Source: Bacillota bacterium
GTDB lineage: Bacteria > Bacillota > Clostridia > Acetivibrionales > DTU013
NCBI GenBank assembly: GCA_023411575.1
Contig: JAEYOP010000067.1
Location: 1 to 64,000, forward strand
Length of the DNA: 64,000 nucleotides
Direction of reading: 5' to 3'
The position numbers were made by a program, and so were the translations under genes. Position 1 is the stretch's first letter; every line of letters starts with the position of its first letter. This document shows, piece after piece, positions 27,314-36,301 of the stretch. The notes below the pieces were generated by a model. The model was not told the origin of the DNA. It saw nothing but the letters and a program-made list of their open reading frames with translations, and searched no databases.

Positions 27314-27877
27314 ATGAAAACGATTATGCAGGCTTTGAATAAACCGGAAGACGCTTTTAAAATTAAGAATAAATGGGTGGCATGGGGGCTTGTCGTCTTC
27401 ACAATACTGGTAAATACGGTATTTGAGCCGCTCTTACAGTTTGCAAGCGACACAGGAAATTATACGTTTGACTGGCAGCGCACCGCCTTGGCAGCCCTAT
27501 TGGGCGCAGTTACCTACCTTGCAGTTTGCGCCTTGATTTGGCTGGTATGCAAAGGCTTCGGCAGTAAAACAACCTTCGGGGATTATGCAAAATCTTGGGG
27601 ACTTACTTATTTCCCTACTCTCCTGTGCGCTATCGTCGTTGCGTTTACGGAAGCCTACTTTTACTTTTTCTGGAACAGTATGATTTGGGGCATGGTATTT
27701 AATATCCTGTTCTTGGGTATCCTGCTCTGGAAAACGGTACTCTATGTGCTTTACCTGCGTGAAGTGGCAAAATTGAAAGGTGGCAGAATGATAGGCGCGT
27801 TCATCGTGATTGGAATATTCATTATCCTGCTTGCAATGGCCAATGGCTACTTCGGCATCAAAACACCGGTGCTGTAA
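27314..27877 (+). CDS. Yip1-like multi-pass membrane protein
   Basis: 187 aa with about five hydrophobic helices and an opening MKTIMQALNKPEDAFKIKNK that resembles Yip1-domain proteins (PxxAF near the N-terminus, then four or five spans). It is the last gene of the lipoprotein/ECF sigma module, 3 bp after the putative anti-sigma gene. Role unknown; it could be part of the signal chain or its target. Confidence 0.65.
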   Translation: MKTIMQALNKPEDAFKIKNKWVAWGLVVFTILVNTVFEPLLQFASDTGNYTFDWQRTALAALLGAVTYLAVCALIWLVCKGFGSKTTFGDYAKSWGLTYFPTLLCAIVVAFTEAYFYFFWNSMIWGMVFNILFLGILLWKTVLYVLYLREVAKLKGGRMIGAFIVIGIFIILLAMANGYFGIKTPVL

Positions 27878-27918
27878 AACAACCGGTGCTGTAAAACAAT
27901 AAGAATGTTCTATAGACA

Positions 27919-27961
27919 AAAAGGGAACTGTCTTAAAGTTTTTCAGGACAGTCCCCCCTTT
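27919..27961 (+). terminator. Terminator after the ECF sigma module
   Basis: Stem AAAGGG..ACTGTC/GACAGT..CCCTTT with a T-rich loop, 40 bp after the Yip1-like stop. It is imperfect and the T run is short. Confidence 0.5.
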
Positions 27962-27990
27962 GCGGCACGATTGCCGGATCCTCACATCTC

Positions 27991-28040
27991 CGAATGATCC
28001 GGCTTGCCGGTTCCTCACCTTCGAATGATCCGGCTTGCCG
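27991..28040. repeat. 31-bp-period direct repeat
   Basis: CGAATGATCCGGCTTGCCG occurs at 27991-28009 and 28022-28040, just after the stop of the membrane-protein gene at 28043. Purpose unknown. Confidence 0.7.
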
Positions 28041-28042
28041 AA

Positions 28043-28528
28043 TTACATTTTCATTATAAAAAGCTCCGGGTTCAGCATGCCGAAGATCATGGCCACATGG
28101 GCCACCACCAGGAATATCCCCACAAGCGTGGCATGAAGCTTCAGCTTCCCGATCTCATCGCGTTTTCTTCCGATTATGCCCGTATCCAGCAGCAGCATGC
28201 CCAGGAAGGGAACGATCCCCGCCAGGTAGAAGCCGACGGCGATCACGTCCGCGATTCCTCTCCAGCCTCCCGTCGCCGTCAGCGGGATCACCGCGTTGAA
28301 CAGGAGATAAATGAAGATGCCCAGGAAATACAGCCCCGCAAATATGCCTGTGAACTTGCTGACTTTTTTCGCCGTGCCTTTCAGGTTCCGGGTGAACAGG
28401 ATGATCAGTTCGGATATGGCCAGCGTCTCCGCGCAAATAACCGGGACCGCCATAAAGATCAGCAAGTTCCAGGGTTGATTCGTCGCAAGCAGCTCCATAT
28501 AGTGTGTCATTGCATTCGTCATTCCCAT
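28043..28528 (-). CDS. Multi-pass membrane protein of unknown function
   Basis: 161 aa with about five hydrophobic segments: WNLLIFMAVPVICAETLAI, FAGLYFLGIFIYLLFNAVI, VIAVGFYLAGIVPFLGMLLL and LHATLVGIFLVVAHVAMIFGM. Two His lie in or near the last helix. GGAGA precedes the ATG. I do not recognise a characterised family. It reads towards the ECF module and is not obviously part of an operon. Confidence 0.6.
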   Translation of the reverse strand: MGMTNAMTHYMELLATNQPWNLLIFMAVPVICAETLAISELIILFTRNLKGTAKKVSKFTGIFAGLYFLGIFIYLLFNAVIPLTATGGWRGIADVIAVGFYLAGIVPFLGMLLLDTGIIGRKRDEIGKLKLHATLVGIFLVVAHVAMIFGMLNPELFIMKM

Positions 28529-28636
28529 ATCGATTCTCCTTTTTGTACATTATTGACCCAATCATAACTGATCCAATTATAAAAGAAGAATATGTAGTTT
28601 TTATGAAGTTATCAAAAAGATTTAGGAACGGGCGAA

Positions 28637-29812
28637 TTATTTAAAACGGTACTCCGCGGCGCGGGCCGGAAGAACCGACAGCCGTTCCAGCGCCTGCTCC
28701 AGGGTTTCCTTCCGTTTGGCGAAATGGAACCGGACAAAATGGCGGACATTCTCCCGGAAGAAGCTGGAACCGGGAACCGCGGCGACTCCGATCTCCGAAG
28801 CCATCCATTCCGCAAAATGGCTGTCCTCCGTCACGCCGAATTTCGAAACATCCACCATGACGTAGTAGGCGCCCTGGGGCGTGGAATAATCCAGTCCGAT
28901 TCGCTGCAGGCCGTTCAGGAACAACTCTTTCTTCTCCGCATAAAACGCCTGCAGGTCCTCGTAATATCCGTCCCCGAAGTTCAGAGCCGTGACAGCGGCT
29001 TCCTGGAGCGGAGCCGCCGCCCCGACCGTAAGAAAGTCATGTATCTTCCGGGCTCCCTCGATGATCTTGGGAGATGCGATGATATAGCCCAGCCTCCAGC
29101 CCGTAATGGAATACGTTTTGGAAAGGGAGCTGCAGGACAGGGTCCTTTCCGCCATCCCCGGCAAGGATGCAAAATAGGTGTGCTTATAGGGTTTGAATAC
29201 GATGTGCTCGTACACCTCGTCCGTTATGACATACGTATCGTATTTTTCAGCGAAACCGGCTATGATCGCCAGTTCCTCTTCGGAGAACACCTTGCCGGTC
29301 GGGTTGGAGGGATTGCACAGAATCAAAGCCTTGGGATTCTGCCGGAAAGCCGCCTCCAACAGGTCTACATCAAAATCGAAATAGGGTGGCTTCAGCGGGA
29401 CAAAAATCGGCTGCGCGCCTGAAAGGATGGCGTCGGCGGCATAATTTTCATAAAAGGGGGAAAATACGATGACCTTGTCCCCCGGGTTGCAAACGGTCAT
29501 CATCGCCGCCATCATTGCTTCGGTGCTTCCGCAGGTAACGACGATCTGGCTGTCCAGGTCGATTTCCAGCCCCATGAACCGGGACTGCTTTCTTGCCAGG
29601 GCCTCCCGGAAATTCCGGGCGCCCCAGGTTACGGAATATTGATGGATGCTCCCCCGGGCGACCCGTTCAAGGGCTTCCTTCAACTCCTCCGGCGGATCAA
29701 AATCCGGATACCCCTGGGAAAGATTGATTGCATCGTATTGCTGCGCGATCCGGGTCATCCTTCGGATCACCGAATCCGTAAAGTAGTCCAGTTTACCGCT
29801 TAATTCCTTCAT
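28637..29812 (-). CDS. Class I/II aminotransferase
   Basis: 391-aa PLP fold-type I aminotransferase, starting at the ATG at 29812 (GGAGGCGGGT before it). Landmarks are INLSQGYPDFDPPEELK, NPSNPTGKVFSEEEL, ITDEVYEHIVF and the PLP lysine in SSLSKTYSITGWRLGY. The sequence style is that of broad-specificity enzymes such as methionine, glutamine or kynurenine aminotransferases (MtnE/YbdL-like). In this sulfur setting a role with methionine or a thioether amino acid is plausible but not shown. It follows an ornithine-cyclodeaminase-family gene by 27 bp, probably in one transcript. Confidence 0.85.
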   Translation of the reverse strand: MKELSGKLDYFTDSVIRRMTRIAQQYDAINLSQGYPDFDPPEELKEALERVARGSIHQYSVTWGARNFREALARKQSRFMGLEIDLDSQIVVTCGSTEAMMAAMMTVCNPGDKVIVFSPFYENYAADAILSGAQPIFVPLKPPYFDFDVDLLEAAFRQNPKALILCNPSNPTGKVFSEEELAIIAGFAEKYDTYVITDEVYEHIVFKPYKHTYFASLPGMAERTLSCSSLSKTYSITGWRLGYIIASPKIIEGARKIHDFLTVGAAAPLQEAAVTALNFGDGYYEDLQAFYAEKKELFLNGLQRIGLDYSTPQGAYYVMVDVSKFGVTEDSHFAEWMASEIGVAAVPGSSFFRENVRHFVRFHFAKRKETLEQALERLSVLPARAAEYRFK

Positions 29813-29839
29813 ACCCGCCTCCAGCCCCAATATTATCGA

Positions 29840-30865
29840 TCACAGCGGCAGCTTTCTGCCGATTCCAAGCTCCAGCGCACGGTCGAACAGGACCCGGACC
29901 ATCATCATGTCTTCCACGGCCATGCCCACGTTATTGCAGACGATGAGCTCCTCCGGGTTTTCCCTCCCCTTCCGGAGCCCGGCCGCCACCTCCCCCGTTT
30001 CCCCGTAAACGGCAGGCAGGCCTTCCGGATAGTACCCATAGCCGATCAGCAGGTTGTGCTGCTCGACGCTGTCCAGCAAATACTTGTCCGCCCGTTTCAT
30101 TGTAGCATCTTCATACAGGGAATGGCAATCGCACAAAAGAAGGGTCTGCCCTTTCCCGATCCAGGCATCCTTGATCTCCGGCTCCGGTTTTTCCGTAATC
30201 ACCGTGGCGGAAGCCAGGACCTCCGAGCTTTTTGCGATCTCCTCAAAGGATTCCGCCTTGACGATTTTCGCCCCGATTCCGGGCTGCAGGTCCCGGATCA
30301 GCTTATCCGCCGCCGGTTCGTAGGTATCGAAGACATATATTTTTTTCAGCCGCGGAAGGACCTTGCTGATGTTGGCTACATGCTGGCGTCCCTGAACGCC
30401 GCAGCCGATCATGCCGAAGCTTTCCGCATTGGCGTCGGCCAGGTATTTTGCGGCAACATAGCTGACGGCGGGCGTCCTCATTTCCGTTACGTAGATGCAG
30501 TCCATGATGCATAGCGGACAGCCGGATTCATGGTCGTTGAATAGGATCAGGCCGTTCGCCTGGCTGTATCCGAAGCGTTCCCTGTTGTCCGGGTAGCAGG
30601 AGCCCCATTTGATTCCGCTGGCGAAGGCTTCCGGTATATAGGCGGGCATTGCATGGAAAAAGGTGTTTTTCAGCGGATGGATCCCTATTTTGGCGGGCAT
30701 TTCCGCCTTTTTGGTGCTGTATGCGACCAACGCCTTTTCCGTGCTTTCCAGGATTTCCTCGTGGGTGATCGGTATTTTTCTGCATTCCTCCTGCGTCAGA
30801 TACAGGACTTCCCTGCTGATTTCAAGGTACCCGGATATCCAGGACCTGTATTCCATACTGTTCAT
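29840..30865 (-). CDS. Ornithine cyclodeaminase/mu-crystallin family enzyme
   Basis: 341 aa from the ATG at 30865 (TTGAGGAGGAAGCC upstream). The NAD-binding part has ESFGMIGCGVQGRQHVANI, and the family's N-terminal substrate half has MPAKIGIHP, HAMPAYIP and GIKWGSCYPDN. The family includes ornithine cyclodeaminase, ketimine reductases and SbnB-type amino-acid dehydrogenases; the substrate here is open. With the following aminotransferase it could convert amino and imino acids. It lies after metNIQ on the same strand; the 147 bp between hold a GGACCG/CGGTCC hairpin and another long pairing, without a T run. Confidence 0.85.
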   Translation of the reverse strand: MNSMEYRSWISGYLEISREVLYLTQEECRKIPITHEEILESTEKALVAYSTKKAEMPAKIGIHPLKNTFFHAMPAYIPEAFASGIKWGSCYPDNRERFGYSQANGLILFNDHESGCPLCIMDCIYVTEMRTPAVSYVAAKYLADANAESFGMIGCGVQGRQHVANISKVLPRLKKIYVFDTYEPAADKLIRDLQPGIGAKIVKAESFEEIAKSSEVLASATVITEKPEPEIKDAWIGKGQTLLLCDCHSLYEDATMKRADKYLLDSVEQHNLLIGYGYYPEGLPAVYGETGEVAAGLRKGRENPEELIVCNNVGMAVEDMMMVRVLFDRALELGIGRKLPL

Positions 30866-31012
30866 GGCTTCCTCCTCAATAAACGGGCCGGAAAGGAACG
30901 ACCCCGCAATTCGTCGGTCTGAAGTCCATTTCCGGCCGTTTCCCGTTCTGCTGATTTTTAAGTACTCTTGATCCATCGGACCGGCAATCGGTCCGCCAAG
31001 CCCTGAATTTCC

Positions 31013-31915
31013 TTAGAATACCGGTATTACCGCCCCTTTATAGGTCTCATTGATGAAATCCCGGACTTCCGGTGAAGTAATCACTTCATCCAGGAGCTTG
31101 ATCTCTTCCCTGTTTTCATCGCCGGTACGGACCGTGATGATGTTGGCAAAGGTCTGCGCCGCCAGAGAATCCTTGTCCTCGGCTTTCAGGGCATCCGTTG
31201 CCGCATTGAGCCCCGCTTCAATGGCGTAGTTTCCGTTGATGACGGCAAGGTTGACGTCCGGCAGGGACCTGGAGATCTGTGCGGCCTCCAACTCCTGGAT
31301 CTTGATGTTCTTGGGGTTTTCAACGATGTCCTTGACGGTGGCTTCCAGCCCGGCTCCGTCCTTGACCTTCAGGATTCCCGCGGACTGGAGCAGCAGCAGC
31401 GCCCTGGCTTCATTCGTCGTATCGTTCGGCACGGCTATGGTATCGCCGTCCTTCAGTTCCTCCAGGGTCTTCGTTTTGCCCGGATAAAGTCCGAGGGGTT
31501 CGAAATGGACCGGAACCGTGGCACTCAGCTGGGTGTTGTTCTTCTTGTTGAAATCATTCAAATACGGAACGTGCTGGAAGTAATTAGCGTCCAGTTCCTT
31601 GTTCTGCAGGGCCAGATTCGGCTGTACATAGTCGGTGAATTCGACGATCTGCAGGTCGATTCCCTTTTCCTTCAGCAAGGGGGTGATGAACTTCAGAATC
31701 TCTCCGTGAGGCGTGGGAACCGCGCCGACCTTCAATACCTTAAGTTCCTTTTGTTCCGCCGGAGCAGAGGTTTCCTGCACCGCCGCGGAAGTCTCCTCCA
31801 CCGCCTGCGTCTCTGTCGCGCCGGCCTCCTCCGTTTTTGTGCCGCATGCAGCCAGCCCCATTGTCAGGAGCAGACCAATTGCCAATAAAACCGCCGTGAT
31901 TTTTACCTTTTTCAT
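31013..31915 (-). CDS. metQ: Methionine-binding lipoprotein of the MetNIQ transporter
   Basis: 300-aa NlpA/MetQ-family solute-binding lipoprotein. The signal peptide ends in GLAACG (lipid Cys about residue 24), then an acidic linker and the MetQ domain (KVGAVPTPHGEILKFITPLL, EFTDYVQPNLALQNKELDANYFQH). It captures D/L-methionine outside the membrane and hands it to MetI. It is third in the metN-metI-metQ operon. A lipobox is present here, in contrast with the two cystine-type binding proteins of the island. Confidence 0.93.
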   Translation of the reverse strand: MKKVKITAVLLAIGLLLTMGLAACGTKTEEAGATETQAVEETSAAVQETSAPAEQKELKVLKVGAVPTPHGEILKFITPLLKEKGIDLQIVEFTDYVQPNLALQNKELDANYFQHVPYLNDFNKKNNTQLSATVPVHFEPLGLYPGKTKTLEELKDGDTIAVPNDTTNEARALLLLQSAGILKVKDGAGLEATVKDIVENPKNIKIQELEAAQISRSLPDVNLAVINGNYAIEAGLNAATDALKAEDKDSLAAQTFANIITVRTGDENREEIKLLDEVITSPEVRDFINETYKGAVIPVF

Positions 31916-31945
31916 TCTTGATGACCTCCTTTAATATAGTGGTTT

Positions 31946-32620
31946 TTATTTATTTTTCTTGTCAATTTTACGTGACAAAAAATTTCCCGTACTTTGAATT
32001 ACCTGGACAATCAGAATCAGGAGCAGGATGGTCAGGATCATCAGATCCTTCTGGTACCGGTAATACCCGTAGCGTATTGCAATATCCCCCAGCCCGCCCC
32101 CGCCTACCGCGCCGGCCATGGCCGAGTATCCCACAAGGGTGATGGTGGTGATGGAAAGCCCCAGGATCAGCGACGGCATTGTTTCAGGGATCATGACCTT
32201 CCCGATGATTTCCCGCGGGGACGCCCCTATGGATTGGGCGGCTTCGATCATTCCCCGGTCCGCTTCCTTCAGCGAGGTTTCCACCATGCGGGCGACAAAC
32301 GGGATCGCTCCGACCACCAGGGGGACGACGGACGCCGTCGGTCCGATGGTGGTGCCGACTACGAACCGGGTGAAGGGAATAATCGCTATCAGAAGGATTA
32401 TGAAAGGAACGGAGCGGGTGACGTTGATGATCCAGCCCAAAATGCTGTTGAGCTTTGGATTGGGCAATATATGTTTTTTGTCCGTGATGACAAGGATTAC
32501 GCCGAGGGGGAGTCCGAACAGATAGGCAAATGCAGTTGCCAGCACAGTCATGTAGAGGGTGTCGATCGTACCTTTTCCCAGCATATCCAGATATTCTGCA
32601 ATAACGCTACTGTTCAGCAT
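31946..32620 (-). CDS. metI: Methionine ABC transporter permease
   Basis: 224-aa permease with five hydrophobic helices and the EAA-type loop IEAAQSIGASPREIIGKVMIP, typical of MetI. It pairs with MetN, whose gene it overlaps by 14 bp, and with MetQ, 30 bp downstream. Imports methionine and perhaps derivatives. Confidence 0.93.
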   Translation of the reverse strand: MLNSSVIAEYLDMLGKGTIDTLYMTVLATAFAYLFGLPLGVILVITDKKHILPNPKLNSILGWIINVTRSVPFIILLIAIIPFTRFVVGTTIGPTASVVPLVVGAIPFVARMVETSLKEADRGMIEAAQSIGASPREIIGKVMIPETMPSLILGLSITTITLVGYSAMAGAVGGGGLGDIAIRYGYYRYQKDLMILTILLLILIVQVIQSTGNFLSRKIDKKNK

Positions 32621-33632
32621 GCTTCAACACCTCATAGGTCAGATTGATTGCCCGTATATACTCCATTGCCCTTACCACCGAAGCTTCCTCTCCGGTCAGT
32701 TCCAGAACCAGTTCTCCCAGCGGAGCGCCCTGGATATAATCGATATTTCCGAAGAGGATATTCGCATCAATGCCGAATTCCCTGACCAGCGTGGAAACCA
32801 CCGGCTTAAGCGCCGATTTTCCGGTAAAGGTCACCCGGATCCGGCGGCTGAACCCGTTCCCTCTTATAAGGGAATCCACATCCTGCGGCAGGGACTTGCC
32901 GGAATATCCGAAAAGCTTCCGGGCGGCTTCCGACTTCGGAAAGGAAAATACGTCGATCACGGAGCCGGCCTCTACAATGTGGTTGTTGTCTATAACGGCG
33001 ACCCGGTCGCATATTTCCCGGATGACGCCCATTTCATGGGTAATCAGGACGATGGTCAGTCCAAGCTGCCGGTTTATTTCCTTCAGCAGTTCAAGGATGG
33101 ACTTTGTGGTCAGGGGGTCCAGCGCCGAGGTCGCCTCATCGCACAACAGCACCTTCGGTTTGTTGGCCAGGGCCCTGGCAATGGCAACCCTCTGCTTTTG
33201 CCCGCCGCTCAACTGGGACGGATAGGCTTTTGTCTTATCCGACAGGCCCACCAGCTCTAGCAGTTCCTCGGTTCTTTCCCGTATTTCCTTTTTGGGAACG
33301 CCTGCGATCTCCAGCGGGAATGCCACATTTCCGGCGACCGTCCTTTGCATCAGCAGGTTGAAGTGCTGGAAAATCATCCCCAGGGAGCTTCTCAGGCTTC
33401 GCAGCTCCGCCCCCCTCAAATCCGTGATTTCCCGGCCGTCTATCCTTATGCTCCCGGAGGTGGGCTTTTCAAGCAGATTCATGCAGCGGATCAGGGTGCT
33501 TTTCCCTGCGCCGCTCAATCCGATGATTCCGAAAATTTCTCCTTTTTCCACCTGCAGATTGATCTGGTCAAGAGCCGTTATCGAACCCGAATCACTGGTA
33601 TACACTTTTTTTAAGTCTGTAATCGTAATCAT
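32607..33632 (-). CDS. metN: Methionine ABC transporter ATPase
   Basis: 341 aa from the ATG at 33632 (GAGGG upstream). Walker A is in GLSGAGKSTLIRC, the ABC signature in SGGQKQRVAIARAL, Walker B in VLLCDEATSAL, with the H-loop in THEMGV. The C-terminal NIL domain of MetN (about residues 265-341), which senses intracellular methionine, is present (VTFTGKSALKPVVSTLVREFGIDANILFG). It heads the metNIQ operon, whose promoter has the regulon operator at the start point and a second copy in the leader. Confidence 0.94.
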   Translation of the reverse strand: MITITDLKKVYTSDSGSITALDQINLQVEKGEIFGIIGLSGAGKSTLIRCMNLLEKPTSGSIRIDGREITDLRGAELRSLRSSLGMIFQHFNLLMQRTVAGNVAFPLEIAGVPKKEIRERTEELLELVGLSDKTKAYPSQLSGGQKQRVAIARALANKPKVLLCDEATSALDPLTTKSILELLKEINRQLGLTIVLITHEMGVIREICDRVAVIDNNHIVEAGSVIDVFSFPKSEAARKLFGYSGKSLPQDVDSLIRGNGFSRRIRVTFTGKSALKPVVSTLVREFGIDANILFGNIDYIQGAPLGELVLELTGEEASVVRAMEYIRAINLTYEVLKHAEQ

Positions 33633-33659
33633 GCCGGCCCTCACTTTTAAATGTAAGTA

Positions 33660-33827
33660 TATATGTTTACTCGGGTTTTGGTGAAAAATTTTTTCTTTTT
33701 ACTGCCCCCATTGGGAACAGTTGCCTAAGGATTTTGCCTGCGCTGTGTTTGTATGTATTCCTTAGTATTTCTATTTGTTTAGTCGGTTATTGAAAATGAT
33801 TCTACCACCTTTCCCTATCCTTGTCAA
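33660..33827 (-). promoter_or_regulatory. metNIQ promoter with two copies of the sulfur operator
   Basis: On the minus strand TTGACA (33822-33827), 17 bp, TAGAAT (33799-33804). An operator copy at 33772-33786 (plus strand TATTTGTTTAGTCGG) overlaps the expected start of transcription, and another at 33660-33674 (TATATGTTTACTCGG) lies just before the metN ribosome site. Confidence 0.8.
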
Positions 33828-33914
33828 TGCTTTATGAAAATTCTCAACGATTCTCAATAACATTTTCACTGATTTTCATCAATCCTCAGTTGGCAAAGTA
33901 AAAGCAACCTTGGT

Positions 33915-34311
33915 GGATAAGGCGCAATAGACGGATAAGGCGGAGTATCGTGCGGGTCGCCGGTGACTTCGAAGCGATCTGCGGAGGTGCTTGCTGTAAG
34001 AAACGGCAGGGGCTGCTTGTTGAGCATCCTGTTTCATGCTCCGAAGCCAAGCTGCCTGGTACGAGTGTTATGAAGAGCGACTGGAAAGACCCGGGAGACA
34101 GGACTTCTATGCTGAACTGTGCTTTGGTGGCGGAGTAGAACCACTGCAGCAGGTGCTTTAAAACAGGATCGAAACAAGCGGCCCCTGCCGGCTTCATCCC
34201 TGAGGCGTTTCCTACCCGCGGTCTTTTCTTCGCCCTTCCTCCTTAATTTGCCTTATCCGCTTACTTCGCCTTATCCGCCTTATCCGCCTTATTCGCCCTA
34301 TCCGTCTATTG
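33915..34311. repeat. Large foldback element or structured RNA region
   Basis: A gene-free stretch of about 400 bp. Outer arms are inverted: GGATAAGGCGCAATAGACGG on the left and four 9-bp units (TTATCCGCC, 34271-34306) with GTCTATTG on the right. Inside, CGGCAGGGGCTGCTTGTT (34004-34021) pairs over 150 bp with AACAAGCGGCCCCTGCCG (34173-34190), and ATCCTGTTT pairs with AAACAGGAT. No protein is convincing. It may be a MITE-like element or a structured non-coding RNA; I cannot name a class. Confidence 0.65.
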
Positions 34312-34356
34312 CGGACCCTCTCAATAGAAGGCACAATATCTGTCGGTTGCCGTTCC

Positions 34357-35493
34357 CTATTTCAAATGCCGGCAACTGTCCAGCAGCCGTTCTACCTCCT
34401 CTTCCGTATTGAAAAACGACACGGAAGCCCTGACGCTGTTCAGCTCATTTATAACGCGAATGGAAATGCCCTGCTTCTCCAAGGATTCCACAACGGCGGC
34501 CGGCTGGAGTCCTTCCGCCCGGAAGCTCGTCAGGCCCGCCGCCGCAAGCGGTGTGACCAGGGAGATGCCGGATATCCGGGCAAGCTCCCTGCGTAGCAGC
34601 TCATTCAATTCCTGGATGCGCCGGTAAGCCCATTCCAGGCCCACCTCCTCCCGGATCCAGCCAAGGCTGGCCTGAAGGCCGGCCAGCGCAGGCATATAGG
34701 GCAACGCCCCCTCAAAACGCCTCATATCGTCGTGGAAACGGTACTCCCCGCTGTAGCGGAATTCTCCGACGGAGCCGTATCCCACAAAAAGCGGCCGGAT
34801 TTCTTCCCTCCTGTCCTTTCGGATAAACAGCGCTCCCGTGCCCTGGGGGCCGCAGAGCCATTTCTGACCCGGAATGCTGTAATAATCGACGTCGAGGTCC
34901 CTTACATCCAGCGGAATCGCACCGGCGGACTGGGCTCCGTCCAGGAGAACCGGTACCCCGTGCTGATGGGCCAGCCGGATGAGCTCCTTCACCGGCAGGA
35001 CGGCGCCGCTGCTGAAGGAGACGTGGGATAAGGCGATCAGCCTGGTCCTGGCTGTGATCCGGGATGCTACCGCCTCAACCGGGTCCGGCGCGGAAGGAGC
35101 GGTTTTGATCCGGACAGCCTCCCTGTCCCTCAGCAGGAAAAGCGGAAGCAGCAGGGCAGGATGCTCCGCGTCGGATGTAATGACTTCGTCTCCGGCGTTC
35201 CAGCTCATCCCCCACACTATCAGGTTGATCCCGTCCGTCGTGCTGCGGGTCACCGCGATTTCCTCCGGCTGCGCATGGAGCAGTCCGGCGATCTGGCCGC
35301 GCAGACCTTCCGTTAGGAGCCTTCTCCGCCCCAGCGCCTCTTTCCCCATTCTCCCGGTTTCCAGCTCAAAAACCTGCTGCCGGCGGATTTCTTCCATTGC
35401 TGCAAGCGGCAGCGGTCCCGCCCCTCCGGTATTCATGAAAACCGTGTTCCGAAGCGCGGGAAGCTGACTTCGGATTGATTCAACAAGCTCCAT
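34357..35493 (-). CDS. Class V aminotransferase-fold enzyme, possible C-S lyase
   Basis: 378 aa from the ATG at 35493 (AAGGAGGG upstream). PLP fold-type I, class V: FMNTGGAGPLPLAAME opening, TRSTTDGINLIVWGMSWN, DGAQSAGAIPLD and the PLP lysine in YSIPGQKWLCGPQGTGALF. The catalytic Cys loop of true cysteine desulfurases is not seen near the end; instead INELNSVRASVSFFNTEEEV, as in isopenicillin-epimerase-like and EgtE-like C-S lyases. With a cystine-type transporter and an M20 deacetylase just upstream, cleavage of an S-substituted cysteine is a sensible guess. Not a NifS by sequence. Confidence 0.75.
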   Translation of the reverse strand: MELVESIRSQLPALRNTVFMNTGGAGPLPLAAMEEIRRQQVFELETGRMGKEALGRRRLLTEGLRGQIAGLLHAQPEEIAVTRSTTDGINLIVWGMSWNAGDEVITSDAEHPALLLPLFLLRDREAVRIKTAPSAPDPVEAVASRITARTRLIALSHVSFSSGAVLPVKELIRLAHQHGVPVLLDGAQSAGAIPLDVRDLDVDYYSIPGQKWLCGPQGTGALFIRKDRREEIRPLFVGYGSVGEFRYSGEYRFHDDMRRFEGALPYMPALAGLQASLGWIREEVGLEWAYRRIQELNELLRRELARISGISLVTPLAAAGLTSFRAEGLQPAAVVESLEKQGISIRVINELNSVRASVSFFNTEEEVERLLDSCRHLK

Positions 35494-35557
35494 CGCTCCA
35501 AATCCCTCCTTGTGCTCTCCTATAATTGCATTCGCCTGATATTCCTCCGACATTCCC

Positions 35558-36268
35558 CTAAACAATCGCCTTCCTTACAAAGTAGCCCAGCTTCTTCTCG
35601 ATCACGGCGGACAGCCTTTCAATGGACAGGCAGATCACCCAGTACACAATGCCTGCGGCAATGTACGCCTCCAGAAATCGATAATTGGCATTGGCCGGAA
35701 TCAGGGCGGCGTTCAGCAAATCCGTAACCGCCATCAGGAAGGCCAGCGACGAGCCTTTGACCAGGCCGATCAGGCCATTACCGAGCATGGGGACCGCCAC
35801 GGGCAGGGCCTGCGGGAGAATGATCCGCTTCAGGGTCTGCGCTTTCGTGAGCCCGATGGAATAGCCCGCTTCAAACTGGCCTCTTTCCACGGAAAGCAGC
35901 GCGCCCCGCATCGCCTCCGAGAGATTGACGACCGCAAAAACGGATAGGGCCGCGAATGCCACGCAAATCGGGTTGATATCCTTTGACCGGACCGTCCACC
36001 CAAGCCCCCCGGCGATTCCATCGAAATACTGGAGATAGAGGAAATAGGTCATCAGCACCAGCAGCACCACCGGAATCCCTTTAAAAATCACGATAAACCC
36101 CTGCGCAATGCCGGAAAGAACCCGGATACGGAACAGCCGGACCAAAGCGATCAGCGTTCCGAACACAAGGCCGACCAGCAGCGGCACAAATGCAAGCAGC
36201 AGCGTTACGGGCACATATTTTACCGCTTCCTTCAAACAGACGAACATAAAATCCACACTGAAGCTCAT
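35558..36268 (-). CDS. Amino-acid ABC transporter permease (cystine type), second of pair
   Basis: 236-aa HisM/TcyM-type permease with the loop VERGQFEAGYSIGLTKAQTLKRIILPQA. Start at 36268 (MSFSVDF) is preferred over 36277. It works with the permease just upstream and the binding protein at 38.2-39.3 kb. A close paralogue is at 47.0-47.7 kb. No ATPase gene is in this cluster; the one at 46.2-47.0 kb may serve both. Confidence 0.88.
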   Translation of the reverse strand: MSFSVDFMFVCLKEAVKYVPVTLLLAFVPLLVGLVFGTLIALVRLFRIRVLSGIAQGFIVIFKGIPVVLLVLMTYFLYLQYFDGIAGGLGWTVRSKDINPICVAFAALSVFAVVNLSEAMRGALLSVERGQFEAGYSIGLTKAQTLKRIILPQALPVAVPMLGNGLIGLVKGSSLAFLMAVTDLLNAALIPANANYRFLEAYIAAGIVYWVICLSIERLSAVIEKKLGYFVRKAIV

Positions 36269-36301
36269 TGGTTTCACTTCCTTTCTGCAAGTCCTTCCCG
36301 T

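Noticed and set aside
27962..28042. The 31-bp repeat as an attachment site
   Set aside because: Both copies lie side by side, show no relation to the island ends, and no integrase is near.
33645..33900. SAM riboswitch or T-box before metN
   Set aside because: None of the conserved blocks of S-box or T-box leaders was found; promoter and operators explain the region.
33886..34197. A 103-codon open frame on the minus strand in the foldback region
   Set aside because: No ribosome site, low-complexity composition and complete overlap with long inverted repeats; judged non-coding.
34357..35493. A NifS-type cysteine desulfurase for the nitrogenase-like system
   Set aside because: Fold is right, but the catalytic Cys loop is not visible and the C-terminal motifs resemble epimerase/C-S-lyase-like class V enzymes.
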